Below, piece by piece: positions 1 to 7,120 of a DNA stretch of 64,000 nt. The notes under the pieces are model-generated. The model saw nothing but the letters and a program-made list of their open reading frames with translations. It was not told the origin of the DNA and did no database searches. The position numbers and the translations under genes were made by a program. Every line of letters starts with the position of its first letter. Within the stretch, counting starts at the first letter, position 1. Source of the stretch: RYN-230 sp036497945 (GTDB lineage Bacteria > Actinomycetota > Actinomycetes > Streptosporangiales > Streptosporangiaceae); assembly GCA_036497945.1 (NCBI GenBank), contig DASXIN010000031.1:1-64000 (forward strand). The letters are read 5' to 3'.

Positions 1-493
1 TCAGGCCTGGCCGCCGTTGAGGCCGGGGTGTCGTGCCCGTTGCGTGCCCGCGGCCCGTCGGCGCAGACGGCCTCCCAAATGCTGGGTTAGACGAACCATG
101 GCAAGTTGCCGAATTACGCCGTAGTTGGGAATCAAGGCGGCCCGCTGCGCGTGCCGCTGGCCCGGCGTCAGCGCCGGGCTCTCCCGTTGAGCGGCCCGCC
201 CGGCGCACGACGGGCCACACTCCTCCAGCGCCAACATCGATCAGCCCGACTCATCCGTCGGGGTGCGCTTGGTCATCGCTGGACACCGCCATGTCATCGG
301 CGGGCAGGGCGTGATGGTCTGCCTGGCGCTTGTGCGGGGTGCCTCACCCGCTTTGGATCGTGCCTGGAGGCTGACGGGCCGGTCAACCCGGCCGCTGCGC
401 GGTCCGGTTGACAGTCCAGCCACCCTCCAGGGTTTGGCAGCTATCGGGTGAAGCACCTATCCGGCTCACCTGTGCCAGGTCCAGGAGGAAGGC
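1..493. other. Stretch without a recognisable gene
   Basis: Several short open frames overlap here on both strands, but none has a convincing start, ribosome-binding site or recognisable protein pattern. Around 378-412 lie overlapping inverted repeats: GTCAACC at 382-388 pairs with GGTTGAC at 406-412, and GGCCGG/CCGGCC flank a short TCAAC loop. This could be a terminator or operator upstream of the small gene that begins at 494. The left edge may cut a gene that continues outside the window. Confidence 0.4.
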
Positions 494-682
494 ATGGCTG
501 TCAAGCTTGATCACCGGGGATGGACCGCAGCCCAGCACGTCGCACCGTGTGCCATCTGCCTACCAGCCCGCGATCCTAACGGTCACCTCGGGGGCAAGCC
601 CTGTCATTGGACCTGTGCCTTGGCGTGGGTCAACGAGCACCAGGACCAGGCCGCCAAGCCACAGGGACGGCGGGCAGCATGA
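494..682 (+). CDS. Small Cys-pair (zinc-ribbon-like) hypothetical protein
   Basis: A 62-residue protein of unknown function. The ATG at 494 is preceded by a strong GGAGGAA ribosome-binding site at optimal spacing, which is the main support for it being real. It contains a CAIC pair near residue 19 and a CHWTC motif near residue 37. These four Cys (plus His) could bind one zinc ion. It has no signal peptide or membrane segment. Small Cys-pair proteins of this kind are common in actinobacterial accessory DNA. I do not recognise a named family. Confidence 0.5.
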   Translation: MAVKLDHRGWTAAQHVAPCAICLPARDPNGHLGGKPCHWTCALAWVNEHQDQAAKPQGRRAA

Positions 683-920
683 CCAATCCGCTGAGCCTCC
701 CGGGTTTAGGTGGGGCAGCTGGACCAAGCAGGGCCAGGAACTCAGGTTCGCGGGAGCATGTCAGTGAATCGCCTGATGAGCAGATCGCGACAGGTGGTCG
801 GCATCCGGCTGAGACCGCTAACAGCGCGTAAGACTATAGAATCGGTGGGTATCGGGCAACGCTCTATGGCGCTGCGTCTGGCGTGACGCCTGCGGGTTCC
901 GGGCTGCGGTGGGAGGCCGG

Positions 921-1163
921 ATGGCCAAGAAAGAACGGCGAGAGGGGCCGCCGCCGACTACCCGATTCGTTGCGCCGCCGCCCGTCCTGAGGCCTCACAA
1001 GCCGGGCGATAAGGGCTCTAAGTTTTATCTGCCGACCCCGCCGTCAAAGCGCGAGTCGCAGTTCATGGCCTTGGTAGGGAGCAAGGCCGTCGTGATTCTG
1101 ATGGGCTGCCTGCTCGGTGCCCTGTTCGTTATCGTTCTAGTTCTCCTGGTCACCAGAGTCTGA
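921..1163 (+). CDS. Small single-pass membrane protein, hypothetical
   Basis: An 80-residue protein starting at the ATG at 921, chosen over the in-frame GTG at 909 because GGGAGG lies just upstream of it. The first 50 residues are basic and proline-rich (MAKKERREGPPP). The last 25 form one strongly hydrophobic helix rich in Val, Leu and Ile, ending in VLLVTRV, so it is probably a tail-anchored or single-pass protein with a cytoplasmic basic N-terminus. No family recognised. The layout resembles small actinobacterial membrane proteins of unknown role. Confidence 0.6.
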   Translation: MAKKERREGPPPTTRFVAPPPVLRPHKPGDKGSKFYLPTPPSKRESQFMALVGSKAVVILMGCLLGALFVIVLVLLVTRV

Positions 1164-1293
1164 CCAGGTCGCACAGACCTTAGGGACCCGGTGACGCTCC
1201 AGGCGATGACGGAGGCTAACCCGCATACGCCACCGTGTCCGAACGATCGCGATCCGTCACTCTTGCGTACCCCTGTGCTAGAGGGAGACCATC

Positions 1294-1491
1294 GTGAATA
1301 TGGCAACGGGCTTCGGCCGCAGGCATCCGCGTAGCGCGATACTCATCCGTGTGCTGGTTACGGCCTGGCTGTTCGGCCTGACCGGCATCCTGCTGGCCTA
1401 CGGCTACTGGGGCTGGGCGCTGTTGACGCTCGCGGGCGCGGTGGCGAACATCGTGCTGGCCTATCGCGTCTGGCGGGCGACAATGCGTTAG
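1294..1491 (+). CDS. Small two-helix membrane protein, hypothetical
   Basis: A 65-residue protein with a GTG start at 1294, preceded by GAGGGAG at good spacing. After a basic N-terminus (GFGRRHPRS), two hydrophobic segments at about residues 17-36 and 40-57 suggest a short hairpin membrane protein. The C-terminus is basic (YRVWRATMR). Function unknown. It lies alone on this strand between an equally small membrane protein and the AraC-type regulator gene. Confidence 0.55.
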   Translation: MNMATGFGRRHPRSAILIRVLVTAWLFGLTGILLAYGYWGWALLTLAGAVANIVLAYRVWRATMR

Positions 1492-1764
1492 ACCCGCACT
1501 GGCCGTCCTAGAGCCCTCCGTTGGCACCGAGATGGCCAGGACAGGCGGTAAGTGGAGAGGAATCATTAGGGCGATGCCTCCACCGGCCCGGAGATCAGAG
1601 GGCTCAATAGCGCTACCTGGACGGCCAGATCGGCCGTAAGCGGCCAATTCCCAAGCTGATAACGGCAGCAAGTCGATCAGTCGTCTCGGGCGTTCTTCAG
1701 CGCGGAGCGCCGGGCGCGGCAAGAGCTCAGTCGCGGCGGGCGAGGTCGCCGACCTCGGCGGTAT

Positions 1765-2673
1765 TCAGGCTGGCAGCGGCGGGGCGGTCTGGCGGAGCGT
1801 GCGCGCGTCGCGGCTGGGCGGTGCGCCGAACATGCGGCGGTACTCGCGGCTGAACTGGGAGGGGCTGTCGTACCCGACTGCGAATCCAGCGCCGGCAATG
1901 TCCCCGGGTTCGGCGAGGAGCCTGGTCCTGGCTTCGTGCAGGCGGATTTGCTTCTGGAACTGGATGGGTGTCATCGAGGTGAGAGCCCGGAAGTGGCGGT
2001 GGAAGGAGGTGACGCTCATCGCCGCCAGCGCGGCGAGATCCTCGATGCGCACGGTCTGGTCGTAATGGCTGCGGATCCGGTGAATCGCACGGGCCAGGTA
2101 TGCGAGTCGGCTGTCGGCCAGCCCGACCTGCCGCACGATTGTCCCGTACGGACCGGTGAGCAGCCGCCACAGGACCTCTCGCTCGACGCCGGCCGCCAGG
2201 ACGGCGGCGTCGTCGGGCGCGCCGAGGAGGCCGACGAGCCGGCCGATCGCGTCGAGCAACGCTGGGGAGGCATCGCTGACCGCGATCCCGAGGGGCGTGG
2301 CGCCGGCGGCGCGGGGCGCGGCGGTGATCACCGGGGTCGTCTCGGCCAGCAGCGTGGCGATCTTTTCCGGGCGCAGCCTGAGCACGAAGGCCAGGAACGG
2401 CTCCTCGGGGCTGGCCTGGGTGATGTGCCCGACGACCGGCAGTTCAACCGGCACGATGGTGAGCTGACCGGGGCCGTAGGCGAAGGTGCGGCCGTTCAGC
2501 GCGGTTTGTTTGACGCCTTGGGCGATGACCGCGACCGCCGGCTCGGCCATCTCGCCCAGTGGCTCGGTGACGGCCGTCGCCCGGAAGACCGAGACGCCGG
2601 GCAGCGTGGTCGGCGTCAGGCCCTCGCCCGCATGCCGGGCGATCAGCTCTTTGAGGCGGCCCAACTCGTGCAT
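1765..2673 (-). CDS. AraC-family transcriptional regulator (AraC_N type)
   Basis: A 302-residue regulator. The N-terminal two-thirds is an AraC_N cupin-like sensor domain, recognisable from the VAVIAQGVKQ segment and the LTIVPVELPV strand. The C-terminal 100 residues hold two helix-turn-helix units of the AraC type (AAMSVTSFHRHFRALTSM and the YDSPSQFSREYRRMFG signature). Family members resemble E. coli YqhC, which controls a neighbouring aldehyde reductase gene. The same arrangement occurs here: an aldo-keto reductase gene starts 113 bases away on the opposite strand and is the likely target. The ligand is unknown but an aldehyde is a reasonable inference. Confidence 0.9.
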   Translation of the reverse strand: MHELGRLKELIARHAGEGLTPTTLPGVSVFRATAVTEPLGEMAEPAVAVIAQGVKQTALNGRTFAYGPGQLTIVPVELPVVGHITQASPEEPFLAFVLRLRPEKIATLLAETTPVITAAPRAAGATPLGIAVSDASPALLDAIGRLVGLLGAPDDAAVLAAGVEREVLWRLLTGPYGTIVRQVGLADSRLAYLARAIHRIRSHYDQTVRIEDLAALAAMSVTSFHRHFRALTSMTPIQFQKQIRLHEARTRLLAEPGDIAGAGFAVGYDSPSQFSREYRRMFGAPPSRDARTLRQTAPPLPA

Positions 2674-2786
2674 GCCTCCAGTGAATCACGCCGGCCCCAC
2701 GAGCAATGCCACGATTGGCAGGATCGTGCAAGAGCCGGGCATCATCCATCTAGGGGCCGGCGGGCGTGCGCTGGTGTCATGGAGTC

Positions 2787-3686
2787 ATGGCCAAGCGAAC
2801 GATGATTACACTCGGCGGCGACCTGCGGGTGGGGCGTATCGGCTACGGCGCGATGCGGCTCACCGGCCCGGACCTGTGGGGGGACTACCTTGACCGTGAC
2901 GGCGGAATCACGCTTCTGCGGCAGGCGGTCGAGGCGGGTGTCACGCTGATCGACACAGCTGACGTTTACGGGCCGCACAGCAACGAACTGCTTATCCGCG
3001 ACGCCCTTCACCCCTACCCCGAGGGCCTGGTGATCGCTACGAAGGGAGGCTTCGTCCGCGGCGGCCCCGAACCCCTCGCGATTGACGCGATCGGCAACCC
3101 GAACTACCTGCGTCAGTGTGTCTACATGAGCGCCAGGCGCCTGGGCATTGACCGGATCGACCTGTACTACCTGCACAGCGGCTGGGCGAAGGACGCCTCG
3201 TTCGAGGATCAGGTCGGCACCCTTACCGAGATGCGCAACGAAGGCCTGATCGGCCATATCGGCCTGTCGAACGTGACGGCCGGCCAGCTGCGCGCAGCCC
3301 AGCAGATCACCGAGATCTCCGCTGTCACCGCCCATTTCAATGTCGCGGCCCGGCACGAAGCCGCTCTGCTGGACGCGACCGTCGACACCGGCGCGGTCTT
3401 CTGTCCCTGGCAGCCGGTCTCCCTCACGCAACCGGGCGCCGCCATAGACACCAGCGGCCCGCAAACGATCCGGCATGTCCTGGACCCCATCGCCGCCCGG
3501 TACGGGGCAACCATCCCGCAGGTCGCACTAGCCTGGCTGCTCGCCCGCTCGCCCGCGGTCCTGCCCATCCCGGCCACCACCAGCATCAAACACCTACAGG
3601 AGAACCTCGACGCCCAAGACCTCGACCTGACACCCGAGGACATCCAGTCAATCGACAGCCTCGCCCCGGAGAACGCAGCGGCCTGA
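2787..3686 (+). CDS. Aldo/keto reductase
   Basis: A 299-residue NAD(P)H-dependent oxidoreductase of the aldo-keto reductase superfamily, reducing an aldehyde or ketone. The N-terminal GYGAMRLTG strand, the catalytic Asp/Tyr segment DTADVYGPHSNE and the active-site Lys in ATKGG are visible, and the C-terminal cofactor region reads LPIPATTSIKHLQENL. The ATG at 2787 is used because GGAG lies 2 bases upstream in the leader and the product then begins MAKRTM. It diverges from the AraC-type regulator gene, which probably controls it. The true substrate is unknown. Confidence 0.92.
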   Translation: MAKRTMITLGGDLRVGRIGYGAMRLTGPDLWGDYLDRDGGITLLRQAVEAGVTLIDTADVYGPHSNELLIRDALHPYPEGLVIATKGGFVRGGPEPLAIDAIGNPNYLRQCVYMSARRLGIDRIDLYYLHSGWAKDASFEDQVGTLTEMRNEGLIGHIGLSNVTAGQLRAAQQITEISAVTAHFNVAARHEAALLDATVDTGAVFCPWQPVSLTQPGAAIDTSGPQTIRHVLDPIAARYGATIPQVALAWLLARSPAVLPIPATTSIKHLQENLDAQDLDLTPEDIQSIDSLAPENAAA

Positions 3687-3885
3687 GCACGCCACGGCGG
3701 AGGCAAGTGCAGCCCAGCGGCAACAGTCCTTCCTGGTCCGCATCATCACACGCAGCTTGAGAAGATCTTTCAGATTCGTCTGGTGGCCCTGCATCTTGAC
3801 CCGTGGGGCCTGGCCCGCTCCCGTGCGGGGGGCCGACGGTGACGGGATGATCAAGCAGGCAGATCAGAGCGGTTCGGCCGATGGT

Positions 3886-3929
3886 CTCCTAGCAGTAGGT
3901 CGCGCGTTCGAATCGCGCTCGGGGCGCCA
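3886..3929 (+). repeat. tRNA 3'-end fragment, copy 1 (candidate att site)
   Basis: The segment from CTCCTA through a complete T-arm (GCGCG, TTCGAAT, CGCGC) and acceptor strand ending in CCA looks like the 3' half of a tRNA with anticodon CCT. No matching 5' half precedes it. A near-identical copy lies at 4816-4859. The repeat unit runs from the anticodon loop to the 3' end, which is the usual identity segment left by tyrosine-integrase insertion into tRNA genes. The surrounding 323-base gap (3687-4009) holds no other recognisable feature. Confidence 0.6.
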
Positions 3930-4009
3930 CCTGGGGACATCTCCCAGGCCGGGTACACAGCGCTGGCTAGCCGACTGCTTGCCTCCAGACGACGCATGAG
4001 AAGCTGGCT

Positions 4010-4276
4010 TTAGTCGCCCAGCCATTGGAGGCGGACGACGAGTACGAGGTCATCCGGGGGATAAACCAGGAAGGTGACTAGCCCTTCGTGATGCTGCCCG
4101 AAATGTAACGTGCGCAATGGGGCGGGCGGATCGGAAGCTTCACCAGCGTGGTGCTGATACTCCATCGGGTCAACCAGTATTGCTGCGTTCATAAAGGCAG
4201 AAAGCTCAGCCTGGCCGCCCGGGCTGAGGCTCGCGAACTGTTCCCGTGCGAGGCCGTCGAAATCCCATCGATACAC
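4010..4276 (-). CDS. Putative RelE/ParE-like toxin of a toxin-antitoxin pair
   Basis: An 88-residue protein with a GTG start 3 bases after the stop of the upstream gene, so the two are almost certainly co-translated. Its size, the N-terminal FDGLAREQFASLSP helix and the C-terminal beta-rich end (GLVTFLVYPPDDLVLVVRLQWLGD) resemble RelE/ParE-superfamily mRNA-interferase or gyrase toxins. The partner is of the DUF6247 type, which in actinobacteria is commonly paired with such proteins. The assignment rests on context and fold pattern, and catalytic residues are not certain. Confidence 0.6.
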   Translation of the reverse strand: MYRWDFDGLAREQFASLSPGGQAELSAFMNAAILVDPMEYQHHAGEASDPPAPLRTLHFGQHHEGLVTFLVYPPDDLVLVVRLQWLGD

Positions 4277-4279
4277 GCT

Positions 4280-4615
4280 TTAGAGCCCGTACTTGGCGCG
4301 AATCTCTTCCCAGCTGGTTCGCTCTGCGGCTGGCGGGGGTCCTTCCCGCTGGTAGCGCTCGATGCGGGCGAGGAACTCCCGCTGAGCCTCGGGGTCGCGC
4401 CAGGCGTCGGCCTCGAACCACCAGCGGCGGACCGTCTGCACGAGCCGCGTAATGTCGCCGTCCTGGCGGGCCTGCTCATAAGCCGAGTCCAGGTCAGCGT
4501 CGTAACGACGGAGCACCGCGGCGTCGGCGTTGGCGGCCAGCACTGCGCGGATGGCCGACGGTGTGCAAGCGGGGCGGTCGAGGACCTGAGGCTTCCTGGC
4601 GTCCGGCGCAGTCAT
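4280..4615 (-). CDS. DUF6247 family protein, putative antitoxin
   Basis: A 111-residue protein. The ATG at 4615 is chosen because GGAGG lies just upstream; upstream in-frame starts would add an unlikely low-complexity tail that overlaps the tRNA-like repeat. The PSAIRAVLAANADAAVLRRY helix, the central YEQARQDGDITRLVQTVRRW segment and the final WEEIRAKYGL match actinobacterial DUF6247 proteins as I remember them. These normally precede a small toxin-like gene, as here. It probably neutralises the downstream product and represses its own promoter. The pair lies between two copies of a tRNA 3' end. Confidence 0.7.
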   Translation of the reverse strand: MTAPDARKPQVLDRPACTPSAIRAVLAANADAAVLRRYDADLDSAYEQARQDGDITRLVQTVRRWWFEADAWRDPEAQREFLARIERYQREGPPPAAERTSWEEIRAKYGL

Positions 4616-4815
4616 CGCACCTCCCGGAGGATCGGCGTTGAAGCCAGCATAGGCGCGCCCACCGACAGGGCGCCCGAACGCTGGCGATGCCCCGCTGGGC
4701 GGCTCACCCGTCCGCTGCCTCACCCAAGATCGTTCAGACAGCGACTGCCTGTATCCCTTTCGCTCGCTGGTGACGTGGTTCTTCGCTGGTGTGCACAGCG
4801 CTGGGATCGGCGTGC

Positions 4816-4859
4816 CTCCTAAGCAGTAGGTCGCGCGTTCGAGTCGCGCTCGGGCGCTC
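4816..4859 (+). repeat. tRNA 3'-end fragment, copy 2 (candidate att site)
   Basis: CTCCTAAGCAGTAGGTCGCG and the following T-arm (GCGCG, TTCGAGT, CGCGC) repeat copy 1 at 3886 with three small differences: one extra A in the anticodon loop, A to G in the T-loop and one G fewer in the acceptor strand. This copy lacks the encoded CCA. No 5' tRNA half precedes it. The two copies are direct repeats about 930 bases apart and bracket the toxin-antitoxin pair. Confidence 0.6.
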
Positions 4860-4949
4860 ACCTTCCGCCCCAGGTCGGCTGGCGCGATCCGAGGAGCCAG
4901 CCAGGGACCTTCGAAGCTGCGTTCGTGTTCGAGGCCGCTGATCAGGGCG

Positions 4950-5612
4950 TCAGGAAGTCACGTCCGCAGCAAAGAACAGCCCGACCAGGGTCCCGTCGGG
5001 ACGGGTCACCACCACCCGGGTCACCTCGGCATGGCCCATCCGGTGCGCCAGTGCCTCGGCATCCTCGCTGGGCCGCACGGTGGACACGCCGAATCGCATC
5101 ACTGTCCCCACTTCGGCCTTCCCGGCTGCGGAGGACAGGCCGTCCCGGTAGGCAGCACCCATGACCACCCCCGCCTGGTTGAGCACTAGGACCGGCCCGA
5201 ACCCCTGGGCTTCCAGCAGGCGCAACGCCTCACCCGCCGGGGTGCCTTCTCGCACCGTGGCCACGCCGCGGCGGGTGAACATCCCGGCAAACTTGCCCGT
5301 GCCCTCAAACGGCAGGTCGGCGGCCAGCCAGTCGGCCTTGCCCGCGGCATAGTCGTACACCGGGCCGAACCCGGCTGCTTCGAGCCGCCACGCGGCTCGC
5401 GGGCTCATATCTCAAAGGGAGTCGTAGCAGTACACGATGACCGGCCGGGACCGGTCCAGCTGCCCAGTGCGGGTGTCCAGTTCCTTGAGCGGCAGATTGA
5501 CCGCGCCAGGCAGGTGTGCCCAGTCATAGTCATCGGCGGGCAGCACCTCGACCAGCTGAGCCACCTGCCCAGTCAGCGCCCGCAACTCCTCGCGCCCGAT
5601 CCCGGTCGGCAT
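4950..5612 (-). CDS. Rhodanese-CBS protein interrupted by in-frame TGA (candidate selenoprotein or nonsense mutant)
   Basis: Read through a single TGA at 5412-5414, this is a 220-residue protein. A rhodanese-like domain (residues 1 to about 105; HLPGAVNLP, then VIVYCYDSL before the stop and DMSPRAAWRLE after it) is followed by two CBS motifs (RRGVATVREGTPAGEAL and MRFGVSTVRPSEDAEAL). The ATG at 5612 has a GGGGGA ribosome-binding site. In related proteins, as I remember them, the stop position is a Cys. A perfect 8-bp hairpin with a GTG loop lies 12 bases after the TGA. Either UGA encodes selenocysteine, or this is a recent nonsense mutation. A restart at the ATG at 5408 would yield only the rhodanese tail plus CBS part. 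Confidence 0.7.
5381..5399 (-). promoter_or_regulatory. SECIS-like hairpin after in-frame TGA
   Basis: On the minus strand CGAGCCGC, loop GTG, GCGGCTCG forms a perfect 8-bp stem. It starts 12 bases downstream of the TGA at 5412-5414, which puts the apical loop 20 bases after the stop. Bacterial SECIS elements lie directly after the UGA with the loop roughly 16-37 bases away and a G among the first loop bases; this hairpin meets both conditions. GC-rich DNA forms hairpins by chance, so the call is tentative. Confidence 0.35.
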
Positions 5613-5748
5613 GACGATCCCCCATCCCGGCGTGCCCGCCCGCCCCGGCGCGGCGGCTGGTCAACACATACTCCATAACGTAACCGCTGACCCTGTTGGA
5701 TGGTTATTCGCCTTATTTACAATTTCTCTCTATCAGATGGGAGTCGCG

Positions 5749-6048
5749 ATGAGCGCTGAGACTGAAACAGCGGTCGGCGAGACCCGCGAGGGTAGGTGCT
5801 GGTGTTGCGGCCGGGTTACCGCCGAGGAGGCTCTGGTCCGGCTGGGGAATCACCCTGAGGTGGGCGTGTGCATCAACTGTGTCCGGTTCCTCGGCCGCCG
5901 GGCCAGGGACTACCAGGCGTCAGTGATGCGTAACCGGCTCAGGGGTGCGGCTGAGTCGATCCGCGGAGAGGTCATATCGCGCGGATGGCATGAGCGCCCG
6001 GTCATCGGACCGGCGTTGCTGTGGATCAACCGGCACGTGCCCTGGTAG
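5749..6048 (+). CDS. Small zinc-ribbon-like hypothetical protein
   Basis: A 99-residue protein. The ATG at 5749 is chosen for the GGGAG five bases upstream. Residues 17-45 carry a CWCCG motif and a CINC motif about 24 residues apart, typical of a treble-clef or zinc-ribbon site. The second half is helical and basic (RNRLRGAAESIRGEV), ending in LLWINRHVPW. The leader upstream (5690-5740) is unusually AT-rich for this genome and probably holds the promoter. It is followed 23 bases later by the broken thioredoxin/MerB-like gene. Function unknown. Confidence 0.6.
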   Translation: MSAETETAVGETREGRCWCCGRVTAEEALVRLGNHPEVGVCINCVRFLGRRARDYQASVMRNRLRGAAESIRGEVISRGWHERPVIGPALLWINRHVPW

Positions 6049-6071
6049 CAGCGGCCATGAGGAGCCCGCCA

Positions 6072-6531
6072 TGCATCTGACGGTGCTGGCCGTCCCAGAC
6101 TGCCCGAACGTGATGCTGCTCGAGGAGCGCTTGGCGCAGGTGCTCCAAGGCCGCCGCGACGTGACCGTCAGCCGTCAGGTGATCGCTGACCAGGACGAAG
6201 CGGCCCGGCGGGGAATGCGCGGCTCGCCGACGATCCTGGTTGACGGGATCGACCCGTTCGCCGGGCCGGGGCAGCCCACGAGCGTGTCCTGCCGCCTGTA
6301 CCGGGACGGTGACGGCCAGGCCGATGGCGCCCCCTCGGTAAGCCAGCTCCGCCAAGTCATCACAGCAGCAACCCGTCCGCTGCTATCTGCTGCGATTACA
6401 TGAACTTCTTCACCAGCCAGGCAGCCGCCGAAGCGTGGGCCAACGCCCACCCTGAGATCACCGGCGGAATCCTGAGCCAGAGCCGCGCGCGGGAAGTCGG
6501 AGAGCAAATCTTCGGTCAGCTGCTCCAATAA
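6072..6531 (+). pseudogene. Organomercurial-lyase-like gene with internal deletion
   Basis: The first part (6072-6403, 110 residues) is a thioredoxin-like domain (VLAVPDCPNV, RGSPTILVDGIDPFAGPG, SCRLYRD) as found at the N-terminus of actinobacterial MerB-type proteins. In the next frame, from about 6373 to the TAA at 6529, the sequence reads SAAICCDYMNFFTSQ and continues AEAWANAHPEITGGI. This is the typical C-terminal end of alkylmercury lyase, including the paired Cys. The intervening catalytic core of roughly 200 residues is missing and the two ends are out of frame. The intact N-terminal piece could still be made as a small thiol protein, but lyase activity should be lost. Confidence 0.7.
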
Positions 6532-6561
6532 GATCTTGCCGCAAAGCCGACACGGGGCTGC

Positions 6562-6597
6562 GGTCACCCGGCCGCCCGGGCCCAGGCCCCGGTGACC
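6562..6597. terminator. Bidirectional hairpin between convergent genes
   Basis: GGTCACC at 6562-6568 pairs perfectly with GGTGACC at 6591-6597, with further GC-rich pairing inside. It lies between the end of the MerB-like remnant and the end of the SnoaL-like gene. There is no U-tract, as is usual for actinobacterial terminators. Confidence 0.5.
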
Positions 6598-6607
6598 ACG
6601 CACCAGG

Positions 6608-6970
6608 TCAGTACGCCGGGGGCTGGTTCCAGATCACCACCAGGCTGACGATCTTGCCGTCCCGGACGCTGAAGTAGTTGGACAGCACGAGCTCGTCCGG
6701 CAGGTTGGTCCGGTCGAACGTGCCCTCATAGGCGCCGCGCACGATCGTTTCGCCGTAGTGATCGAGCACCTCGCGCACCTCGATGGTGACCTTGTCGCCG
6801 ACCATTTCCCGGTCCACCCAGCGGCGGATCGCGTCCCGGCCGGTGAACTCGCGGCGGGCGTCGTTAACGTAGGCGTCGTCGGCGAACGTGGCCATGACGG
6901 CGTCGGTGTCCTGTGCGTTGACCGCGGTGATGTGCTCGGCGACTACCCCGGTCAGCTCGGTGGTCTGCAT
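6608..6970 (-). CDS. SnoaL-like / NTF2-fold protein
   Basis: A 120-residue protein of the SnoaL or NTF2-like fold. The N-terminal helix VVAEHITAVNAQDTDAVMAT is followed by FADDAYVNDARREFTGRDAI and a C-terminal strand YFSVRDGKIVSLVVIWNQ. Such proteins are small-molecule-binding isomerases, hydrolases or binding proteins; the substrate cannot be inferred. The ATG at 6970 has GAGGAG eight bases upstream. It is divergent from a MerR-family regulator gene, and the promoter between them carries a MerR-type operator, so it is the likely target of that regulator. Confidence 0.85.
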   Translation of the reverse strand: MQTTELTGVVAEHITAVNAQDTDAVMATFADDAYVNDARREFTGRDAIRRWVDREMVGDKVTIEVREVLDHYGETIVRGAYEGTFDRTNLPDELVLSNYFSVRDGKIVSLVVIWNQPPAY

Positions 6971-7037
6971 GGCAACTGCTCCTCTCGGCAGATCGGCCCG
7001 TACGGGCCGGAGATCACGTGAATCGCTCACATCCACC

Positions 7038-7068
7038 ACCCTCACCGGTCCCCTCAGGGGAGGGTCAA
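7038..7068 (-). promoter_or_regulatory. MerR-type promoter for the SnoaL-like gene
   Basis: On the minus strand TTGACC is followed by a 19-base spacer and GAGGGT. The elongated spacer contains the palindrome TCCCCTGAGGGGA (7049-7061). A 19-base spacer with a centred palindrome is the hallmark of MerR-activated promoters. Confidence 0.65.
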
Positions 7069-7083
7069 CCGCGCGGACCGGGC

Positions 7084-7114
7084 CTGACTCTCCCCTCAGG
7101 GGAGGCGGCAGACT
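7084..7114 (+). promoter_or_regulatory. MerR-type promoter for the merR gene itself
   Basis: CTGACT, a 19-base spacer and CAGACT. The spacer carries the same 13-base palindrome (7091-7103) as the divergent promoter. The -10 element ends only 6 bases before the ATG at 7121, so the transcript would be leaderless. This implies autoregulation. Confidence 0.6.
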
Positions 7115-7120
7115 GGCCTC

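Noticed and set aside
1936..2805. A 289-codon plus-strand frame opposite the AraC gene
   Set aside because: Shadow of the AraC-type regulator; the minus-strand protein has both helix-turn-helix motifs intact.
3830..3929. Possible complete tRNA-Sec (selC) ending at the copy 1 T-arm with encoded CCA
   Set aside because: A 97-base span would fit tRNA-Sec length and the acceptor pairs at five of seven positions, but there is no TCA anticodon loop, no long variable arm and no D-arm. The anticodon-loop segment reads CTCCTA, so only a 3' fragment is supported.
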